Part shown: positions 24,508 to 37,600 of the stretch, piece after piece | How the letters are laid out: the number at the start of each line of letters is the position of its first letter | Position numbering within the stretch: position 1 is the stretch's first letter | Assembly (NCBI GenBank): GCA_036785705.1 | Contig: JAWUZG010000070.1 | Location: forward strand, 5,653,001-5,717,000 | From: Acanthornis magna | Taxonomy: Eukaryota > Chordata > Aves > Passeriformes > Acanthizidae | Length of the DNA stretch: 64,000 bases | Direction: 5' to 3' | The notes under the pieces: generated by a model | Database searches by the model: none | Told to the model about the DNA's origin: nothing | Seen by the model: the letters and a program-made list of their open reading frames with translations, nothing else | Position numbers and translations under genes: made by a program

Positions 24508-26440
24508 TCGGATGCTTCAAGGAAAAGAAAATTTATGGAAGCGGTTCCAAGAGCTGTTTTCCCTGCCTCGGTGCTAGTCGGTGCACGCTCCTGCCTGGCT
24601 CAGCCCTCCCTTCCCTCTGCCCGGCTTCAAAACTCCTTCACCTCACACAAAAGATGGATCATGTTACCCTTCCCTTGCTGCCTCCTGGGCCCCAGCCCCC
24701 TGAGCTGCTGAGTGCATCCCCAAACGTGCCAGGTACATGCAGCTCCCTGCACCTCCTCGGAAGGATAAAATTCCCTTTCCACATTCCCACCATGGGAAAA
24801 ATGTGAATTTCAGGTTTTTTCCGAGACGAAAAAGTAAGCGATGATATCTTTCTGCGCAAGTAGGAAACACAGGTTGTCATCCTCTCTGCTGCAATCAGCA
24901 AATTGCTTAATAAATGTGAGCTAATGAATCAGAGCAGTGACACGTGCTTGGTTTTGAGGACAGGCTGCCTGAGTGGCACCGTGCTTGTCCTCCATCCCCA
25001 GGCCCAGCTTCGGGCATGATCCAACAGGGAGGGCAGGACCCCCACTCCCTCCAGCCCCTTCTCTTACCTCAGCGTGCCAAAATAAGCAGCTCAAATATCA
25101 TGGGTGGCTAAATTAAATTTACCATCACTTCTGAACCCACAGTGGCCACCCAAACCCAAGCAGCAGCTGGAAAAGGCAGTTCTGCCCTTCCCCTTCCCTC
25201 CTTCTTGTTACTCTTGTTCTTTTGCATCTTTACCTCTCTCATTTTCTCCCTGTATCTCATTCCAAGGTTTTTTCATTTCACTATTGCTCTGTCAGTGCTA
25301 AAATTGAAAAGAACAAAATTTAAAAACCCTGGTTCAGACTCTAACCTTGGTTTTGTGCTCTTCTCCTTCTAAACCCTGGTGGCCATTTCTGTATAGAGCT
25401 GGATCCTGATCTCAAGAGCAAATTCAAGAATTTGGATTTTTTCACTGCCTCCCTTCCACTCATTCATATCCAGAGCAAATCTGAGTTTCAGGGACAGAAT
25501 TTTCTCGTGCCTATTTCTGTATTCAGACTATGATCTTGTGCGACAGCAATCGGTGGCAGCGATTTTCTGGAGGTGAACTCGCAATTTCAAAATGAAGTGA
25601 CAACATCTGGGGGCACCCGCGGTGCCCTTTCCAGGACTGCTGGGCTGTGAGAGACAGCAGCAGTATTAAAAACAAGCCTGTTTTCAAAAGTTTGTCTCTT
25701 GGCCTTCCCTCCACGGTGATGTCTCACCTACAATACAGCCAGTGACTCATCCTCCAATTATTGCTGCTGTCATTCTGCTCCAAATTGCTCGGAGGAAGGG
25801 AAGTACTGACAGAGACACTTTGGGAGATTAAAATACCCATGTCTGTGATGCTTTATAACAGCTTTGCCATGAGGAACCTGCTTTCTCCATGATTACTTTG
25901 TTATGAATTCACTTGTGCAACACATTCTTGGAACAGCACGGTTTGTTTCTGGAACCACTGGAATCACTGACAGGAGATTCATTATAGGCAGGGAATATTT
26001 TCTTTAAAGAAAAGCTGTCAGGTCAAGTCAGGCTTTTATATTGCTGTTTGTAAAACAAGGTGTTTACATACCTGTAAAGCTGCCACTTTTTTTTTTCCCT
26101 TTTGATGAAAGTCACCTTTAGAAATGTAGGCGGAAACAGTTCTTTGGCACCGAAAGCAGAGTGAGAGCAGGAAAGGCCAAGCTGCCACGCTTCCTTGCCC
26201 TTTCCTCCCCTTGCAAGGTGCCAGGCCCCTGGGAGGGTGCCCGAGATGCTCCCCAAATCCAAGGATGTGCCATGTGCACTTCCCACTGTCAAAAAAACCC
26301 CGGCTCTGCCTGTGCTGTGCCAAAGGGAGGGTACAGCCTGCTGCCTGCAGCCTCCCTGCTGCCAATCTGTCCCCAGGGCCATGGGAGAAACCCCCCTTGG
26401 TCACAAGGTTAATAATTAAGGTCCTCTAGCTGATAAATGA
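24508..26440. other. Non-coding stretch without recognisable genes
   Basis: Moderately GC-rich in places (26160-26400). Overlapping frames of 119-122 codons on the minus strand and 72-83 on the plus strand between 26023 and 26429 shadow one another and resemble nothing known. Confidence 0.55.
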
Positions 26441-26444
26441 AAGT

Positions 26445-26600
26445 GCTAAGAGCTCGGCGTGCCGCGGATCCCTCCTCTCTGCAGGCAGCCGCTCGACTCT
26501 TTTATCGGGATTATGATCTCTGAAGGAAAGCACAATTTGGCAATCGTGGTCAAAGTGTTTAGACAATTCAGTCAATGGAAAACCCCGAGGGAAAAAGACA
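26445..26600. promoter_or_regulatory. Candidate conserved non-coding element
   Basis: A cluster of CpGs (five between 26457 and 26494, with more to about 26506) sits in otherwise CpG-poor sequence and is followed by dense homeodomain/HMG-type words. No ORF of note spans it. The call rests only on CpG retention and sequence complexity and needs alignment to other birds to be more than a guess. Confidence 0.2.
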
Positions 26601-29600
26601 GCTACAACAAAAACATGAAGACAGAGGGGTGTGAGAAGAGAGCAAATCCCGTTTGATGAACTGCCTTTAGACAAAAGCCCTCCTGCCTTGCCCATGGTCT
26701 ATTAGTTTCTCGGCTTCGGTTTGCCTCCCAAAGATGAAGGAAAGCAGGTGACCTAGATACACAATAGCACAAATTAATCTAGAAATTAGATGCTCAAATC
26801 AGGAACAGGAGAAACCGGGCAGCATCTCTGTGCTTCTGCTTTTCCTTTTCTCTGGGGCTGGTGGAGTTGGCACTGAATGTTTTAATTCTGGAAGTGAACA
26901 CTTCTGTCCCCTAATTTACCCTGTCATTTGCCCACGCCCAGGAAAACAAAATTTGCATTCAGATAAACACAGACCCATTTCCTAGCCTACACAGACTATC
27001 TAATTAAGAGTTTCCAAGTGGAAACCGCACGTTATTTCCCCAAATTAAGGGCTGCTCCGTAGGAGCCCTCCGTTCTGCTCTGGGATAAACACAAACCAGG
27101 AGGCGAGGGGCCAGGTCATATCCTGAACTCCCACCCCTGCACGAGCATCAGCCACCAGGCTGTGCAAACACAGCCCTGCGCCTCTGGGGGGAAAAATCAA
27201 ACCGGAGGGCTGGAAATGCCTGTCCCCTCTGCAGCCAAAAAGCTGGAGTGCGGCCAGGCTCCGCTGCTCTGACTGCTGTGGGGAGGAAGGAGCTGTAAGC
27301 CAGCAATTAGCAATTCTGCTCCCGACAGGAAAGACTGCTGGGAAGCATAAATAGGGAGGCTGTTTATACGGGAGTTAGTGCAGGACGCGTGTGGATGGTG
27401 ATGGCTGGGGTTTTTTGGGGGAAGCTGCCTTGCCTAGGGAAGAGGGAGGTTTGTTGGAATTGCAGCACCTGTGCAAGGAAGAGCTTCGTGCGCAGAGGTT
27501 TGGGGCTGGCTTTAGAGATTTACATCCTGATATTATCACTTCCAGTCCAAATCATTCAATGATACATAATTGTGCATTAATGACCTCCGCAGCATAAGGG
27601 GCAACATAAGACCCTTTGATAGACACTGAGTTTTAAGCTTACATTTTGGTGTGCAAGGGGAGAGTCTTGGACTTTCAGTGATTGTTTTTTGTTTTTCCTA
27701 CTTGTTTTAGCAGCATTCAGATGTTACCATGTACACAGAGATCACCCACAAAGATCCCTGCAGTTTTTGAAGGGACGGCTACTTTTCCAAGCAGCAAGAA
27801 AAATAAAATCATGAATGATGCACAGCTTAGTCACGAGAAACACAGAGCTAAGAAAAGAAAGTTTTGGGAAGGGGATTAGTTTGTTTGTGCAAATGACTGA
27901 GCAAGGAGATACTCCTCAAGAAGAACTGTCAGCATCACTTTATGACCCAGAGGCCTGAGGTAAAGAGAATTTAAGGTCTGGAAAACAATCAGGCTTCTAG
28001 TTCTTACAAATGAAGGATGCCAATTGATTAATAGCACTAAAAATGAACGACACTAGGCCGGAGGGCTACGACAAAAGCGTTCCTCTTGGACCATCACCTC
28101 GTGCATTTCATCGCACATGTACGTTTGAAATCAATCTCTTAAACATGTCAGCCCTGTGCCCACTGGAACTCACAGCCCTGTGTAGCTTGGCCAGCCCATC
28201 TAACCACCGGATTAAAGGGAAAAACAGAGCTGCTGTGGGGTGCAGGAATTATTGGTGATGACACGAATCACGCTGGGAGCAAAGTGACAACATAACACAA
28301 AGAGGAAATTATCTCTGACAAGCCCTTTTTTTCTCTTTAATGACGTATCATTCCTGGTCCAAATTATGTAGGGTCCTCCAGTGCTATTTGACAGTACCTG
28401 GAGGAGACAGCCTTAAAAATTTGCCAGTTTCACCTTAGATAAACAGATAGAGTTTCTTCAGTGCTCCTTGAACTTCCTCCTACTTATTTGGAGAGTGCTC
28501 CTAATCTAAGGCAGCGATATTAAGCTCTCCAGCAACTGGCAAGTTTTAAAGGATCATTGTGTGTTTTCCTGCTCAAGTGATAAATCTGGAGGTCAGCTCC
28601 TGGCACAGCCAATGGGAGTGTGGATGTGTGCTGCAGAAGACAGGTTTACAGCATTAAAACCTGAGAGAAGTAATTACGTGAGCCACTTTGGATGAAATCA
28701 TAATTAAGCCTTATTGGGGCTTGAAAGTTTGGATTTACAATATTTTTCACTCACCGTTTTTCATTTTCATGAACCTCTGGCAGTTTCTGCTTCCAGCTGG
28801 GACAACAAGAAAAGTGGCTTAAATGCACTATGAATTTAATAGTGGGAAACCTGTAGACTTTCGGGAGGGCAGTCTGGGAGAAATCTTGTTCTTTAGACAC
28901 ACAGAGCTCTGTTATATTTCTCAGGCTGAAGAGTACGAAGCAAAAATTAAGGATCTGGGATGCTTTGGGGGTTCACTCAAAGCAAAAACCTTTTCCATGA
29001 AAAGGAAAGAAAACATCTGAGGTTCAGTTGTGTTTTCCCTGAGGAACCCTTGCCTTGAGGAATGGCACAGCAGGACACAGAAAATTCCCATTCTGGGCAA
29101 GAATTAGAGAAAAAAGGACCACGTTACCTCAAAAGAGAAGTCTAATGCACCGGTCTGGACCAGTAATGATACATGCACCAGTGTTGTGCTCTCCACTTTT
29201 TATCTGCTGAGCAAGCAGGAGCAGCAGGCTGGATGCAATAGGAAGATCCCCTGACCTCAGTTCCTGCAGGAAAACTGATCCTGCTCACTCTCAACTTCTT
29301 GCTTTTACACCTGGCTGAGGAGGCAGAAGCTCCAAGGCTGGGTTTGCACCACTGTGACTGTGCACTTGTTTGGAATTTTGGCCAATCTGTTAAAAAATAA
29401 CGTAAATATCAAAGAATGCAAAATATCATACAGTGGCAACACCCATTACCTCCAGCACTGGCAAGGATTATAATATATAAACATCTATGTAATATAAAAA
29501 TTCCATTAATTTAGATAATAAAGATTAATAGACTAACCTAAAACCATACAGCCCTGAAGAAAGCTTGAACATTTTTTCCATTAAGTCCTGGGGAAAAAAA

Positions 29601-31985
29601 AAACCAAAACCAACTTTTGGTTTCAAATCACTTCAACAGAGATTTGATTTTTGGGTCACTGTAAGCATGGAAGTTGGATTGTAGCTGCCTTTGTGCCTCT
29701 TGGGCAGAATTTATAAAATTAGCATGCTATCTCCAGAGGTTATTGAGACAGACTAAAAAGAGTGGATTTTCTGGGAAGAGAAACAGCGAAGTGGTGGAGA
29801 TGGAGGATGTAAGTGGATGGATACCAGGGACTCAGCCTTCAAAATGAGGGTGTCATGACCTCCTTTTTCTGCCACAATCCATGCACAGTTCATCCATGGC
29901 ATTTCCCAGTTTGCTACAACCATTCTTGACAGGATTCTCCTGGGATTGGGGCTGGGCATAGATCTCACCACCTTCCAGGACCAAGATTTAAAAGCAAGAT
30001 TTTAAGACCTAAAACCCATGCAATACAGAAAGGGTGTGGAATTAGGCTTCCACCTCAAGTGTGTCGGTAACTGAAGCAATGTCCAACCCCTCTGTCTGGT
30101 TTGGGTTATTGGCAGTAGTCCAGCACGCTGGATTATCCAGACAGATAGTGAGTTATAGATGTTAATAGGGAATTTCAGTAATACGATTTACAAACGGCAA
30201 ATACACACTCCCCTGGTTTCCCAGCTAAATCCCAGGAATGCACTTGCTTGGAATTTCACAGAGCAATCATAAGCCCCCCAGCACACTCCTAGTGTTCCTT
30301 CTCAGGGAAATAGAATACTGAAGGTCATTACAACTCCCTTTCCAAAACTGATTTTACTGCTTCGGCCTCATTTTGTAGACAGCATCATCACGCCACATTG
30401 CAAAGCCATTCTTTCATCACAGCCTTGGCATTTCATCAGTCCTTCTCATTCTTGCACACCCTACGAATAGAAGAACACAAGCAAAGACAGAAAACAACCA
30501 GCAGAGTTGGTTTATCCATCAGCCAGATGGGTATCTGCATCAGCCAGGGTGACAAAACCAGATTAATACCATTTTCCTAATAAAATCCCAAACCATCGGC
30601 TTTAGGCTGAGTTTAATCCTAAACCTTATAGCCCCACACAGTCTTTCTCTGGGAAGCAGCCCCTGGGCACTGCTGGAGACACAGCACCTAAATTAGGTTG
30701 TCTCTCAGCTGGGCATTGCATGGCAGCAGAGAGGGCTGGGAATAGTCTTCCTGCAAGGATAATCAAGGGCACAAATTTCTGCTTAAACTAGACACCCTTC
30801 CTTATTCTCCTGCTATCAGAATCAGGTTTACAGGCGTTTTATCTCAGAGTGCATCAGCTACCTTTGCTCGTAACATTAGAAAGTGCTATTAAACAGGGCA
30901 GGAAGGAGGCAAGTGGAAATAGGGAGAAGGTGGCAGCTCTGACTGACATCTTTACTGGCAGGGGACACTGGAGCAGTTAATGAAGCTTTTCTAATGGTGG
31001 CCCAAAACCAGCCAAGACTGGCTCCATGACGTCTTGCCAAGAGTGCTGTAATCTTCCTCTGCAGCGTCTCGGGTGGGAGACAGCCACACGAGAGCTTCAC
31101 AGGAGGTCACACTCCTGCCTCAGCAGATCCTTATAGGATTTGCACAGGCACAAGTCTCCCCCGAAACCTGGGTTCTCCCTCTGGAGGTGAAAGAGTGTGT
31201 TTGATGTGGGGCAGAAGGATCTGTTTCTCTTTGGGGTGATCAGTATGTGCATACTACCACTGGTGAGGAGCTGTTGTGGTGTCTCCAGATGTTCCATCCT
31301 GGAGTAATAGGATGGATGCTTCATTCTGGAGTAACTATCCTATAAAAATGACTGCACTTGTCTATGTCTGAGGCTGGGGCTATTTTCCATGCAAAGCAGC
31401 AGGGATGAGTGGCTCTTGCTCTCTCTCTCCATGACCATATTGTTTGCGTCTTCCACAACCTACAAGTGATAAAAGGAATATAATCATCTGCCTGTTGACT
31501 CCCTGCCAAGCTGTCAGCCCGGCCAGTCCAGCAGCCCAGCAGCCTCAGAGATTTTCTCAAACAACTTTCAAGGCATACGTACGAGATACAGGGCACTTTA
31601 TAAAGCAAAACCAGATAATTTCTCAGTCTAAAGCCACCCGTGAAGTGTCAGTCTACAGGAATCAATTCACACATGTTTTAATCAACTTGTAAGTTACACT
31701 GGGTATATGGGAATAGTTAAATTTATAGAGCTTGGAGTCTGGCCCATTAAACTCTGTCTATACTGTTTTAACACTTCTGGAAGCCTACATTTAAATTTGC
31801 CTTGGGTCATGAGTGAAATGAATACTCCTACTTCCAGCAAAATACCAAGCGCAGATCCACAAATTTGTACTGAAAAGAATCAGCAGCTCAGCTGTCTGCA
31901 GGGACGGTGGGGATGTGGAATGACTGGGATGTGCAGGGCAGCGGTGATGCACAGGGATGTGCCACACTGAGCCCACCGCTCTGGC
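26601..31985. other. Non-coding stretch without recognisable genes
   Basis: No supported gene, RNA gene or interspersed repeat. A short imperfect tandem doublet built on 'ttccatcctggagtaa' and 'ttcattctggagtaa' occurs near 31290-31340. Open frames are at most 96 codons. Confidence 0.55.
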
Positions 31986-31989
31986 TGGA

Positions 31990-32230
31990 GCTGCTGGTTG
32001 TTCTCCTGGTGCAGGAGAACAAACTTTGCCAAGCCTCCACGAGCAGAAACGTGCCTGGAGATGAGATCCAGCTGTTTGCCGAAGCGATCCCGGCTACCGA
32101 CAGCCGATCTGGACATTTTGGGAGCATCTACAGGCTCTCTCTTATCGATGGAGGAAGGTTTTTGACTGCGTTTTCTCTCGGAGCAGGTTTGCTGATAGCA
32201 TCAGCATCTGCTCGGCAGCAGCGCTAGCAG
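31990..32230. promoter_or_regulatory. Candidate conserved non-coding element or unrecognised exon
   Basis: Complex sequence with many retained CpGs (for example around 32080-32105). A plus-strand frame from 31907 to 32227 (106 codons) runs through it without a stop. The translation, containing QLFAEAIPATDSRSGHFGS, is not a family I recognise. No clear acceptor-donor pair bounds it. A non-coding conserved element is at least as likely as an exon. Confidence 0.22.
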
Positions 32231-32504
32231 CCCTGCCTATGCAGGTACCGAGGAAACCAGAGACAGGCCTTCTGCCAGTCAGGACAGGAATGTTTATTTA
32301 AATGTAAGGAGAGAACCAGATCTGCAGCTGCTGGATCTGCAACGAGTCTCAGAGGGGCAAAACCTGGCTTGGAAAAAAAAAAAGCATTGAGTCCTGTGAA
32401 ATGGAAAAGGAAAAAAAAACCAACCCAAAACCCCAACCCCAAGCCCTTGCAGGAATATGCACTGCCCATACTGAAAAGGCATTTTTGGTTTCCAGAAAAG
32501 CTGG

Positions 32505-32660
32505 CTAGAGCCCATGCGGCTCTGGTCACCCAATGACAGGCGGCCTTACAACGCTGAATACCAACCGGAGAATTTGCAAAAACAATTACTTCAATTATCT
32601 CGTTCCCTTGGCAACCGCATAATAACACACGCTCATGTTCTAATGAGTCACTGCCACGGG
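32505..32660. promoter_or_regulatory. Candidate conserved non-coding element
   Basis: A high-complexity block contains CCCAATGACAGG (CCAAT-type word plus TGACAG, a TALE homeodomain core) at 32529-32540, AATTA cores and 'cttggcaacc', an RFX-type half site. CpGs are retained in several positions. This is the kind of composition seen in vertebrate developmental enhancers. The identification is inference from texture, not from alignment. Confidence 0.25.
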
Positions 32661-34218
32661 GAGCCGGGGCTGCTGAGCAGGGCAGGAGCCCAATCCCAGA
32701 GCCCCGCAGCTCCCTGGGGAGCCCAAGGGCCACCTCAAGGCCTCCAGCAGCACCTGCCGTTCCCACCTCACTTTTTCCCCCCAATAATTGAGAAAAAAGA
32801 CAGTTTACTGTCCTTAATATCAAGGCATTGGCTCAGAGCAAGCACCACTGCAACACTAAAAGCCTAACGTGAACAAGCGCAAAATAAAGCAAATGTGAAA
32901 AGTGTAATTCTGACTTCTCAGGTGCACAAACTGCGCACAAAATTGCCATTGATGAGTTAATTCTGGCTGAGGTGCCCGTGGTGTGAAGCTGGGGTAGTCA
33001 CTGACTGCTCCTGGGCACACTCAGGGACACCAGCTGATGACATTTCCAAAACACTGAACAGCACAGCCTATGTAAAATACTCTGTGCATGCTGAAAAAAA
33101 ACGTGTACAATATATGACTCTCTTAGCTCATTCCATAAGATGTACATCTATGCTTCTAGGCAAAAGTATTCTGAATAGATAGGCTGATTTTTGTTGTCTT
33201 ATCTCAGTTCCATAGCAACTGCAAATTGCTAGAAAGAGCAAGAAAAGCGATAAAAGCTCCTGGGAAAGTTTGTATTAAGATGACAAGTAGGGAAAATGTT
33301 TTATGTATTCAGTGAAGGGAATGAGTAATGGGAAACATAATAAAATATATGAAACAAGGCTTGTGAGAATGGAATAATTGTGAACCAGGGGCTCTTATTC
33401 ATCTCTTTGTGCAGTTAGACAAGAAGACAACCTGAAAATAAAAGGAAAACACATCCAATATGAATTTTTTTGGCATAATCCCTTCCTACATGCAACTCTT
33501 CCATTTGCTGCTGCAGCACTATGTTGGATCAGGGTGTTTTAGAAACACCATGCAGTTACTACACTTGCTGAATCCAGAGTTTGCCCAGGAAACAAACTCT
33601 CATGCACACACTGGGCATATAGGAAAGGTCAGAAAGGATCTTCAGTTCAGGCCAAGTAAATCCTTCTCCAGATGCTTTTATTGAAATATTAATTTAAAAT
33701 TCAACAAACCCCATTTTTGTTGTAATGACACAAAAGCACCTGAGAAAAACAAAAGAACTTTTAGTCCAAAGTTTTGGAGCTTGTGAATATTTTGATTTTG
33801 GAAATTTGGTATTTTTTGGTTTTCTGCTGTGCCTGTCCTTTCACAGATAGGATCATGCCTAGAAACTGGTATTTTTCCCACTAATGTGGGTTAAAGGCTA
33901 TTTTGCAGACAAAAGACACCAAAACCTTTGTATTGGATCCTCAGAAGTGACAAATTCAGCCTGATATCCAAACACCACATGCTGTCCTGTGATGCTGAAA
34001 GCAGAGAAGGAGAGCTGGGAGCACCCAGAGGTGTCCAGCAGATAGAAACCTCGAAAACCAACTGCGACGAGGCAGCAGCAGCTACACGGCACAAAATAAC
34101 ATTTCCCCCCGTAATCACAACAAATTGTTTTTAATCACAAGCAGATGTGATTCATAATCAGTTTTCTAAAGTCAATCTAATGAGAGCCCCAGCAACTCCC
34201 GGCTGAAGAATTACTTTA
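32661..34218. other. Non-coding stretch without recognisable genes
   Basis: Nothing assignable before the LINE remnant at 34219. AT-rich, with short homopolymers. Confidence 0.55.
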
Positions 34219-34636
34219 GAGGGCAAGGGAATACCTATAGGTCAGTTTACATACCTTGGCAGCGACATGCAAGCCAGTGGGGACATCCAGAAGGAAATAA
34301 GGTCACAAATTGGCAGGGCAGCAGCTGCACTTACCAGTTTAAACGAGATTCAGTTGTTGAAAATCTGCATCTTAAAGGCCAAATCAGCAACTCATAGACC
34401 AAACTATGAATCTTCAATTCAAATGTTATTTCCATCTGAACATATGGATATGAAACCTGGATGCTCCCCAGAGGCTCACAGGCAGGCAGCTTAAAGCTTT
34501 GGAAAGGAGCTGGAATGAGTATGTGAAGTGGAATGGATTTGTAATGATTGTCAGGAGCTATGGAGGAGCTAAGGAGTGGGGCTGGTTTTGGGATGCTGCT
34601 TGTGTCTACAGGTTCCTAGAATTATTAACACCGTAT
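34219..34636 (+). pseudogene. Decayed non-CR1 LINE reverse-transcriptase fragment (C-terminal part of ORF2)
   Basis: In frame from 34219 the translation contains GIPIGQFTYLGSDMQASGDI, followed by QKEIRSQIGRAAAALTSLN. This matches the conserved block downstream of the RT catalytic core in RTE-like and related non-LTR elements (pattern F-YLGS-I--DG---EI--RI--A--A---L). About 33 codons later, in another frame, 34443-34460 reads YGYETW, the LLYGCETW motif that follows at just that distance in the families. A third frame is open from 34490 to 34636 (LKALERSWNEYVKWNGF), consistent with the post-RT region. The catalytic YADD box would lie upstream and is not recognisable, so this is a truncated, frameshifted, inactive relic. 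Avian CR1 lacks this signature. An RTE-type relic is the best guess, the exact clade is open. Confidence 0.68.
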
Positions 34637-34640
34637 TGAA

Positions 34641-37600
34641 ATTGCATTGAAACTCCTCAGTTTATAACTGATTCAGCTCAAAAAGGAAAGATAGTTACTT
34701 TTTCTTCAGAGTGAAATTTTCTTCACCACCTTTCCTAGCCCTGCTTCTTGTGGTCGGGGGGAAATATTTCGTTTGTTTTCTGGTCTCAGTTGTGGGGGTG
34801 TTTCAGATGCTGTGAGCACTCCACCATATAGGACTGGATGCACAAACAGCAGGAGCGAGCTCATATTCAAGGGAACAGAAAGAAAATAATGAATTACTGG
34901 AACAGCGCTGGCCACTTCAATAGGAGCACCAGTCATCTAATGAAAATATTGACATTTATGGGAATCCACAGACAGAGTTGGGCATAGTTGTGGTCCCCGC
35001 TACTGTATCACTTTTCAAAATGTTTTATTTCTGTTTACCTTCCAAAACAAACTACTGTAACTAATACATTTACAATAATTAATGAGGAGACAGCCAAGCT
35101 GGAGAAAGGAATGGCCTCAAAAATTCACGCTTTTCCCAGCTGGGAGGCTTAATTGGGCTGGGGACTTCTTTTCTTTGCCTAATCAGATAGGGAAGAAGCA
35201 GGGAGGTAGGAATGAGGGCCCTAATTATTGCTGGTGTAACTCTACGAAAAACAATGTCCTTGCACAAGGGATTCATTTAATGCATTGTCCTTTGCTAATC
35301 AGACCATTAGCAGCTAAATAACCACAACTAATACACTACTTGTAAGCATGTGTGTGTGTATATAAATATTTGAGACTGCCACACATGGCCCCTGGTCACT
35401 GCTGGAGCTGGAGGTGGTGCACAGTGCCCTGCTTCAGCTGACCATAAATTATCTTGAGGACAATCTCTCTCCAAGCCCCGGAGCAGCTTTTGTGGTCTGT
35501 CATTGCACTGGCACTGACAGAGCACAGACTGTGCATGGGAGGAATGGGGAGAGAGCTTTCTCAGGGAAATCTGGGTCTATTCTGCAGCCAAACCCAGTCC
35601 CAAACCTGAGGGGTCTCTGCTGGAGGAATGGGATGGCACCAAGCATTGGGTAGATGTGATTGTTTTTGTGGTTTTGTGAGATGGACTGGGGCTGATCGCC
35701 CGTGGCAGGGAAGTCCGATCCCTTAACCTCACCCAGGAAAACATATTCTTTGTGCCTTCTCTTAATTCCTCACCAGGGAAGGAAGGCCTCGCTCAGCACG
35801 TGGCAGAGTTCAGCTAGCCATAGCCCCTTTGGTGCTGTTCCTGGCGCCTCAGGTTTGTCCGTACAATACTCGCACATCCGGCAAGGATGAGCATCTTTTG
35901 GCCTCTGTCAAAGGCTCCCACGGCTTTCCATCTGCCCGGCTGACCTCATCCGTGGCCAGCCTGGAGAGGTGATTTCTTACAGATAGCCATGACGTGGATC
36001 TGTCAGCTGTGCAGTAATGTTTACTCCCTATGGATTGAAAAATGGTCAGGAGAACACGTTGTAAAACCAAGATGCGCACATCCCTCCTTCCAGCAGAGAT
36101 GTATGCCCTCAAAGCAGTGAGAAATCTACTTTTTGGCACTTATCAATCATGTCTCAGCTGGTTCCTTGAAACTATTAATTTTGTTTCCAAACAAGTGACC
36201 AAATAAGTATATTAACAAAGCCAGTCAAACCCAAAACAAACAGTGAAACTTAACTGAAGATTGAGGGGCCTAAACCAAACCTGACTCAACTCAAACACTT
36301 TGTATCGCTAAAAGAGATTCACAGACATGCAAACCCTGCATGCCAGGCAGCAGAAACCTTCTTCTCTCTGACTACGCTTCTTTCGAATTTTAAATTACAG
36401 TGCGTGCACAAAAGATTTTGTCAAGTTCTGTACAGAGCACAAGGGAAATTACTGACCTTGGAAATGCAACTCCATCTCACTACAGTAAATATATTCTCTT
36501 CTACAGCATAATCACTGTTGTCTGAAGTCCTTCATCATTCGAAAACTACCTTGTAGTACTGAGAAATATTACATTTTCCATTTCCTTCTAAACAAACGCT
36601 TCTGCTATTTGCAGATCCCAAGTGCTTCATGTAATGGTTGCTGTTAAAGCATCAGTTATGACACAGGGAGTAGAATCAGTCTTTCTAATAAATAGGCTAA
36701 AATGGCAGCTAAAACATTAAATAACAACTTTTCTGAAAAAGGCCAACCAATTGGGAAAGGATGAAGTCCGTTTGAGATGTTCAATTTTTAAAAAGGACAG
36801 AAGAAAGGATGAATCTTTCCATTTATCAGCTCTGAGAGAGTAAATGTGATTTACTGCTTTATAAGTTATGTGGAAGTTCTACTGGAAAGGTATAATATAT
36901 CTGTGATTGTATAGCCTTAGAAGAATTGTGGCAGAGCTTTAAATCAAAAGATTTTACACCATTCGGCAGTAAACCTGCAATGATAAAATCTGACAGTAGG
37001 AGGGCTCTCTAACTGAAAAGCGGTTCGAATAAAATATTGATAAATATTTGAGTAATATATTAATAAATATGCATCTCCATACATTCTCCTAATTCCAGTT
37101 GGAGTTGCATTTGCATGGCTAATGTTGGGAAGAGCTACTGGTTAAAAATGCTAAATGTACTTAGTTGTCCTTTTCTGAGAGCAGGAGTCTCTGAATCTGG
37201 AAAGTATTTAGATTTCACAGAAGGATATGATCAAGCATTCCTGACAAAGCCTCCGTGCCCCTTCTCGATTGGAATTTTCGAGCAGCGTGCTGCAAGCTGC
37301 TGAGTTCTCCGAGCAAGGCTTTGGGAGAGGCTCAGGCTCTCAGTTTGCTCTGTTTTTTGGCACGTGGTGAGTTCTCCCCTGTCCTGCTGAAGGCACAGCA
37401 GCAGGGAGCTCTCTCTGCCCCACAGAAACCCTTGAGGCACCAGCTCTGGAAAATCACTACCTGGCAGATATCAGGAGAACCTGTTACTTAAATCTGTTTT
37501 ATCTGTTTTTGAAACTTCCTCTGCTGCTTTGTTTTCTTTTTTTCCCTTTTGTCTTTGCAGGGTTTATCCCATGACCAATTTTAGATATTGATGGTCTGTA

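Noticed and set aside
24460..24540. Polypyrimidine tract as a splice acceptor of an exon
   Set aside because: There is no suitable AG followed by a plausible coding frame with a donor.
35849..36139. 96-codon minus-strand frame (contains SRFLTALRAYISAGRRDVRI)
   Set aside because: It begins at GTG and contains no ATG at all. No homologue is recognised and no exon boundaries are convincing. The DNA may be conserved non-coding.
37015..37040. Second tRNA B-box-like word 'ggttcgaat'
   Set aside because: The closing CC of the B box is missing and no cloverleaf is possible.
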